From: Pseudomonas multiresinivorans
Lineage (GTDB): Bacteria; Pseudomonadota; Gammaproteobacteria; Pseudomonadales; Pseudomonadaceae
Reading direction: 5' to 3'
Length of the DNA stretch: 64,000 nucleotides
Assembly (NCBI RefSeq): GCF_012971725.1
Contig: NZ_CP048833.1
Location: 6,200,001 to 6,264,000, forward strand
This document shows, piece by piece, positions 60,358 to 64,000 of the stretch (within the stretch, counting starts at the first letter, position 1; every line of letters begins with the position of its first letter). The notes under the pieces were generated by a model. The model was not told where the DNA came from and searched no databases. It saw nothing but the letters and a program-made list of their open reading frames with translations. The translations under genes and the position numbers were made by a program.

Positions 60358-61176
60358 TCAGGCGGCCTGAACGCCGGTGCGGCGGTTCTGCAGGTAACGG
60401 GAGGTGAACAGCAGCGCCAGCGAGGCGCAGATGATCACCGTGGAGATCGCGTTGATCTCCGGCGTGATGCCGCGGCGGATCGACGAGAAGATGTAGATCG
60501 GCAACGTGGTTTCCGAGCCGGCGACGAAGAAGGCGATGATGAAATCGTCGAAGCTGAAGGTGAAGGCCAGCAGGAAGCCGGCGAGGATCGCCGGGGCGAT
60601 CTGCGGCAGGGTCACCCGCCAGAAGGTGTCCAGCGGCGGCGCGTAGAGGTCGGCGGAGGCTTCCAGCAGCGACTTGTCCATCGCCTCGACGCGGGTGCGG
60701 ACGATCACCATCACCAGCGCCATGGTGAACAGCGAGTGCGCCGCGACCACGGTGCCGAAGCCCATGTTGAGTTTCGGCAGGCCGATATCCAGCAGCGCCA
60801 GCAGCGGGTTCACCACGTCGAACAGGGTGATGAAGGCGATCAGCGTGGCAATGCCGATGACGATGCCCGGCACGATGATCGCGCAGTAGGTCAGCGCGTC
60901 GAACAGCAGGCGCACGCGCTTGCCGACGCGCTGCAGGCCGAACACCGCGAGGGTGCCGAACAGCGTGGCGATCAGCGCCGAGCAGAAGGCGATCAGCGCG
61001 CTGTTGCCCAGCGCTTCCATGATGAACGGGTTGCCGAAGGCGCGGCCGAACCACTGCACCGAGCAGCACTGGAAGCTCAGCCCGCTGCGCCCGGCGTTGA
61101 AGGCGAAGAGCATGATCAGCGCGATGGGCGCGTAGAGGAACAGGTAGACCGAGGTGGAGTAACTGCGCAGCCACAT
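60358..61176 (-). CDS. Polyamine-type ABC importer permease (PotC-like)
   Basis: A 272-residue membrane permease with six helices. The coupling loop EASADLYAPPLDTFWRVTLPQIAPAI near residue 160 is the EAA motif, and FSFDDFIIAFFVAGSETTLP follows it as in PotC/PotI. It pairs with the upstream permease in the inner membrane. The gap to that gene is one base. Confidence 0.93.
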   Translation of the reverse strand: MWLRSYSTSVYLFLYAPIALIMLFAFNAGRSGLSFQCCSVQWFGRAFGNPFIMEALGNSALIAFCSALIATLFGTLAVFGLQRVGKRVRLLFDALTYCAIIVPGIVIGIATLIAFITLFDVVNPLLALLDIGLPKLNMGFGTVVAAHSLFTMALVMVIVRTRVEAMDKSLLEASADLYAPPLDTFWRVTLPQIAPAILAGFLLAFTFSFDDFIIAFFVAGSETTLPIYIFSSIRRGITPEINAISTVIICASLALLFTSRYLQNRRTGVQAA

Positions 61177-61177
61177 G

Positions 61178-62089
61178 TCAGAGCACCCCGTCGTTGCGTG
61201 AGCCGCCGTAGCGCGCCACGAGTTTCAGGTAGACGCCGATGATCACCAGCATCATCGCCACCAGGGTCATCGCCACCGCGCTGCCGAACGGCCAGTTGCG
61301 CGATTGCAGGAACAGGTCGACCAGCGCGTTGCCGACGAAGAACACCTTGCCGCCGCCGAGGATCGCCGGGATCAGGAACTCGCCCATGAGCAGGATGAAC
61401 ACCAGCATCACCCCGGTGATCACCCCCGGCGCGGACAGCGGCAGGGTCACCCGGCGGAAGGTCTCGAAGGCGCTGGCGCCGAGGTCGCCGGAGGCTTCCA
61501 GCAGGCGCTTGTCGAGCTTCTCCAGAGTCACGTAGATGGGAAACACCATCAGCGGAAGGTAGCCGTAGACGATACCGATCAGTACCGCGTAGGCCGTGTT
61601 GATCAGCCGCACATCGGCGATGCCGAAGCTCTCCAGCAGCGCGGGAATGCCGCGACCGCTGAGGATGAAGATCCAGGCGTAGGTGCGGATCAGGAAGCTG
61701 GTCCAGAACGGCACGATGACCAGCGTGAGCAGCAGCGACTTGTTGCGCCGCACCTTCACCGCCAGGAAGTAGGCCAGCGGGTAGGCCGCCAGCAGGCAGG
61801 CCAGGGTACCCAACGGCGCCAGGGTCAGGGTGTTCCAGAAGGCCTGGGCTCGGGAACCGAGGTTCAGGTAGTTCTCCAGCGTCAGGCCGCCACCGTAGCC
61901 TCCCACGGCGCTGCGCTCGCCGAAGCTGAAGACCAGGATGATCACCAGCGGCATCAGCAGCAGTAGCAGGAACCACAGGGTGGACGGCAGGAGCAGCAGG
62001 AGCGTGACGCGCCGGCCGAGGCTTTTCGCGCGCGAGGCCGTGGGCGTCGCCTGGGTCTGCGGCAACGGGGCGCTGACAGCGATGTTCAT
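61178..62089 (-). CDS. Polyamine-type ABC importer permease (PotB-like)
   Basis: A 303-residue permease with an N-terminal cytoplasmic tail and six helices. The EAA loop EASGDLGASAFETFRRVTLPLSAPG lies near residue 205 and GEFLIPAILGGG follows, as in PotB/PotH. The ATG at 62089 follows AGGGAA; upstream in-frame ATGs lie in REP DNA and are rejected. A REP doublet separates it from the binding-protein gene. Confidence 0.93.
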   Translation of the reverse strand: MNIAVSAPLPQTQATPTASRAKSLGRRVTLLLLLPSTLWFLLLLLMPLVIILVFSFGERSAVGGYGGGLTLENYLNLGSRAQAFWNTLTLAPLGTLACLLAAYPLAYFLAVKVRRNKSLLLTLVIVPFWTSFLIRTYAWIFILSGRGIPALLESFGIADVRLINTAYAVLIGIVYGYLPLMVFPIYVTLEKLDKRLLEASGDLGASAFETFRRVTLPLSAPGVITGVMLVFILLMGEFLIPAILGGGKVFFVGNALVDLFLQSRNWPFGSAVAMTLVAMMLVIIGVYLKLVARYGGSRNDGVL

Positions 62090-62125
62090 GTTCGATTCCC
62101 TACGCATGGAGTTACGCAGTTCCCC

Positions 62126-62205
62126 TGTAGGAGCGCGCTTGCTCGCGAAAGAATTCACCGGCAGCTCGGGAGCTGGGCGGTTCGCGAGCAAGCTCGCTCC
62201 TACAG
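62126..62205. repeat. REP doublet inside the importer operon
   Basis: GTAGGAGCGCGCTTGCTCGC and an inverted GCGAGCAAGCTCGCTCCTAC lie 32 bases apart, in the 127-base gap between the binding-protein gene and the first permease gene. As RNA it would form a large hairpin after the binding-protein message. Confidence 0.9.
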
Positions 62206-62216
62206 GGAGACCTTCC

Positions 62217-63359
62217 TCAGGCGGCCTTGAACCGCGCCATCAGTTCGGCGCGCGCCGGGCTGGTGAGGGTCGCCGCGGCGCCGAACTCCAGCGGCGACAG
62301 GCGCTCGGCCGCCGGGTACATGATCGGGTCGTCGAGCATCTCCTTGGAGAGCAGCGCATCGACGCGCTTGTCGCCGCTCGGGTAGCCGTGGGAGAGCACC
62401 TCCAGCTTGTTGTGTTGCGGATCGAGCAGGTAATTGATGAACGCGTAGGCCGCGTCACGGTGCTCGGCGCTCTTGGGAATGGCGAAGAAGTCACTCCAGA
62501 TTTCGCCGCCTTCCTTGCCCAGCACGAAGGTCATGTCCGGGTTGTCGCGGTGCAGCTGCGAGGCGTCGCCGGTCCAGGCCATGGCCATCCAGGCGTCGCC
62601 GTTGCGCAGCGAGGGCTGGATGTCGGAGTTGATCGCGAACAGGTGCGGCTTGGCCTGGATCAGCAGCTTCTCGGCCTCGGCCAGTTCCTTCGGGTCCAGC
62701 GAATTGAAGCTGTAGCCGTAATACTTGAGTGCATTGCCGATGGCGGTGAGCTGGTAGTCGTGGACGATGGTGCGGCCCGAGGCGCTGGTCAGGGTCAGGT
62801 CCCAGAACTGCTTCCAGGAGTCCGGGCTGCCCTTGACCTTGCTGGCGTCGTAGACGATGCCGGTGGTGCCCCAGTTCTTCGGCACCGCGTAGACCTTGCC
62901 GTCCACCGTGCCCTGGGCCATGAAGCGTTCCTCGAAGGCCTTGGGGTCGAAGTTGGGGATGCGCGAGAGGTCCAGTGGTTCGATCAGCCCGAGCTGCACG
63001 TAGGTGCTGATGGTGTAGTTGGTCGGCACGAAGACGTCCCAGCCGCTGCCGCCGGCCTGCAGCTTGGCGAGCATCTCCTCGTTGGAGCCGAACACGTTCA
63101 TCTGCACCCGCGCACCGGTGGCCTTGGCGAAGGCGTCGAAGTTCTCCTGGCTGTGGTAGTTCGGCCAGGTGGCCAGGGCCAGGCGGTCGCCGATGTTGCT
63201 GCCCTCGGCAGCGTAAGCCTTGCCGCTCAGCAGACCGGGAGTGTTGGCGGCGACCACGGCCATCGCCAGGCCGAGACCGGTCTTGCCGAGAAAGTCGCGC
63301 CGCGTGATGGAGCCGTTTTCCCAGCTGCGCATCGTCTTGATGAAGCTCTTCTTGTCCAT
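62217..63359 (-). CDS. Polyamine-type periplasmic binding protein (PotD-like), Tat-exported
   Basis: A 380-residue binding protein. The N-terminus carries a twin-arginine signal, ITRRDFLGKTGLGLAMAVVA, so it is probably exported folded. The mature part, LALATWPNYHSQENFDAFAKATGARV (in part) and LQAGGSGWDVFVPTNYTI, belongs to the spermidine/putrescine binding family (PotD/PotF). The ATG at 63359 follows GGGGAG at five bases; a GTG two codons upstream is an alternative. It is encoded after the ATPase and before the permeases. Confidence 0.92.
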   Translation of the reverse strand: MDKKSFIKTMRSWENGSITRRDFLGKTGLGLAMAVVAANTPGLLSGKAYAAEGSNIGDRLALATWPNYHSQENFDAFAKATGARVQMNVFGSNEEMLAKLQAGGSGWDVFVPTNYTISTYVQLGLIEPLDLSRIPNFDPKAFEERFMAQGTVDGKVYAVPKNWGTTGIVYDASKVKGSPDSWKQFWDLTLTSASGRTIVHDYQLTAIGNALKYYGYSFNSLDPKELAEAEKLLIQAKPHLFAINSDIQPSLRNGDAWMAMAWTGDASQLHRDNPDMTFVLGKEGGEIWSDFFAIPKSAEHRDAAYAFINYLLDPQHNKLEVLSHGYPSGDKRVDALLSKEMLDDPIMYPAAERLSPLEFGAAATLTSPARAELMARFKAA

Positions 63360-63419
63360 CTTCACTCCCCGCCTGTCTGCTGATTGTCGTTATGGTTGGA
63401 TCGTCGGGCTGTGCCCGGT

Positions 63420-64000
63420 TCAAAGAGCCATGGCCAGGCCGCTGGCCTGGTTCCAGCCGACCTGCACCGGCGCGCCGTGCTCGAAGGCCTCAACCTCGCC
63501 GCCGGCCTTGCGCGGCACGCGCACGCAGACGATGCCGAAGGCGTCGGTGCGAACGCGGTATTCGGTGAGATTGCCCAGGTAGATGCGGTCCTCGACGCGG
63601 CCCTTCAGGCGCACCTCGCGCTGCAACTCCGAATCCGCAGCGGCGATGCCCACCAACTCGGGGCGCACGGCGATGCAACCCTCGGCCTGGGGTGAGAGCG
63701 AGGGGCCAGTGGGTGTCGGCGGGCTGCTCAGTTCCAACCCGGCCGGCGTGCCCAGCACCACGCGGCCGGAATCGAGGCGGCGAACGGTGCCGGCGAACAG
63801 GTTGGACTCGCCGATGAAGTCGGCCACGTAGCGGCTCGCCGGGGTCTCGTAGAGCGCCTCGGGAGTGGCGGTCTGGATGATCAGGCCGTCCTTCATGATG
63901 CTGATGCTGTCGCTCATCGACAGCGCTTCTTCCTGGTCATGGGTGACCAGCACGAAGGTGATGCCGACCTCGCGCTGCAGCCGCAGCAGCTCGGACTGCA
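63420..64000 (-). CDS. Polyamine-type ABC importer ATPase (PotA-like), partial
   Basis: The C-terminal 193 residues are inside the window; the Walker A part lies beyond the right edge. The visible start reads LQREVGITFVLVTHDQEEALSMSD with the switch His, then LYETPASRYVADFIGESNLF, and a C-terminal TOBE domain (about the last 120 residues) that is standard for PotA-type importer ATPases. It is the first visible gene of the minus-strand operon ATPase-binding protein-permease-permease-dehydrogenase. Confidence 0.93.
   Translation of the reverse strand, partial: QSELLRLQREVGITFVLVTHDQEEALSMSDSISIMKDGLIIQTATPEALYETPASRYVADFIGESNLFAGTVRRLDSGRVVLGTPAGLELSSPPTPTGPSLSPQAEGCIAVRPELVGIAAADSELQREVRLKGRVEDRIYLGNLTEYRVRTDAFGIVCVRVPRKAGGEVEAFEHGAPVQVGWNQASGLAMAL

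Overview
The window is high-GC chromosomal DNA from a Pseudomonas of the P. aeruginosa / P. nitroreducens / P. citronellolis type. The evidence is gene content and order (lrgBA, maoC-like, C13 peptidase, ubiX, mpl, eatR, aldehyde dehydrogenase, eat-eutBC, then dedA, mtfA, ppa, xseB, ispA and dxs), the sigma-54 promoters and the abundant REP-type intergenic repeats. No phage, insertion sequence, tRNA, rRNA or CRISPR array is visible.

Region 1 (1-16.3 kb) is conserved backbone plus ethanolamine use. It holds a LON-domain protein, LrgAB, a MaoC-like hydratase, a MORN/C13-peptidase lipoprotein, an NAD(P)-binding protein, a YceK-like lipoprotein, UbiX and Mpl. The sigma-54 activator EatR follows, divergent from an aldehyde dehydrogenase that has a clear -24/-12 promoter and a palindromic upstream site. 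A divergent AraC-type regulator then separates this gene from eat-eutBC.

Region 2 (16.3-22.7 kb) is a tightly overlapping minor-pilin operon (FimT/FimU-like, pilV, pilW, pilX, pilY1, pilE) with an exact AlgR-type box upstream. It sits between eutC and the acetyltransferase-SBP-dedA-mtfA-ppa backbone.

Region 3 (22.8-28.8 kb) is backbone: acetyltransferase, periplasmic binding protein, DedA, MtfA, Ppa, a START-domain protein, XseB and IspA. An orphan terminator between ppa and the START gene hints at a small RNA.

Region 4 (28.8-44.9 kb) is a 16-kb hydroxyproline catabolic island lying between ispA and dxs, which normally follow one another. It carries a GntR and a PAS-AraC regulator, 4-hydroxyproline epimerase, the three D-hydroxyproline dehydrogenase subunits, a four-gene polar amino-acid ABC importer, an aconitase-X-type cis-3-hydroxyproline dehydratase, a Ser/Cys proline-racemase-family protein, the pyrroline-4-hydroxy-2-carboxylate deaminase, alpha-ketoglutarate semialdehyde dehydrogenase and, on the opposite strand, a pyrroline-2-carboxylate reductase. 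Trans-4-hydroxyproline would reach 2-oxoglutarate, and the 3-hydroxyprolines would reach proline. Three copies of a TTTCGTATACGAAA-type palindrome mark the gntR, transporter and deaminase promoters. At the transporter the palindrome overlaps the predicted start of a consensus sigma-54 promoter.

Region 5 (44.9-64 kb) holds dxs with a candidate promoter of its own, a cobalamin riboswitch and btuB, REP repeats, HAD phosphatase-tesB-SagB-like-acetyltransferase (minus strand), an MFS exporter, a histone-deacetylase-family hydrolase, a flavoprotein, small enzymes, and finally a minus-strand operon with a spermidine/putrescine-type ABC importer and an aminoaldehyde dehydrogenase, cut by the window end.

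Intergenic DNA carries at least three recurrent palindromic families. One is a REPIN-like 119-156 bp element present four times, three of them inside the hydroxyproline island.
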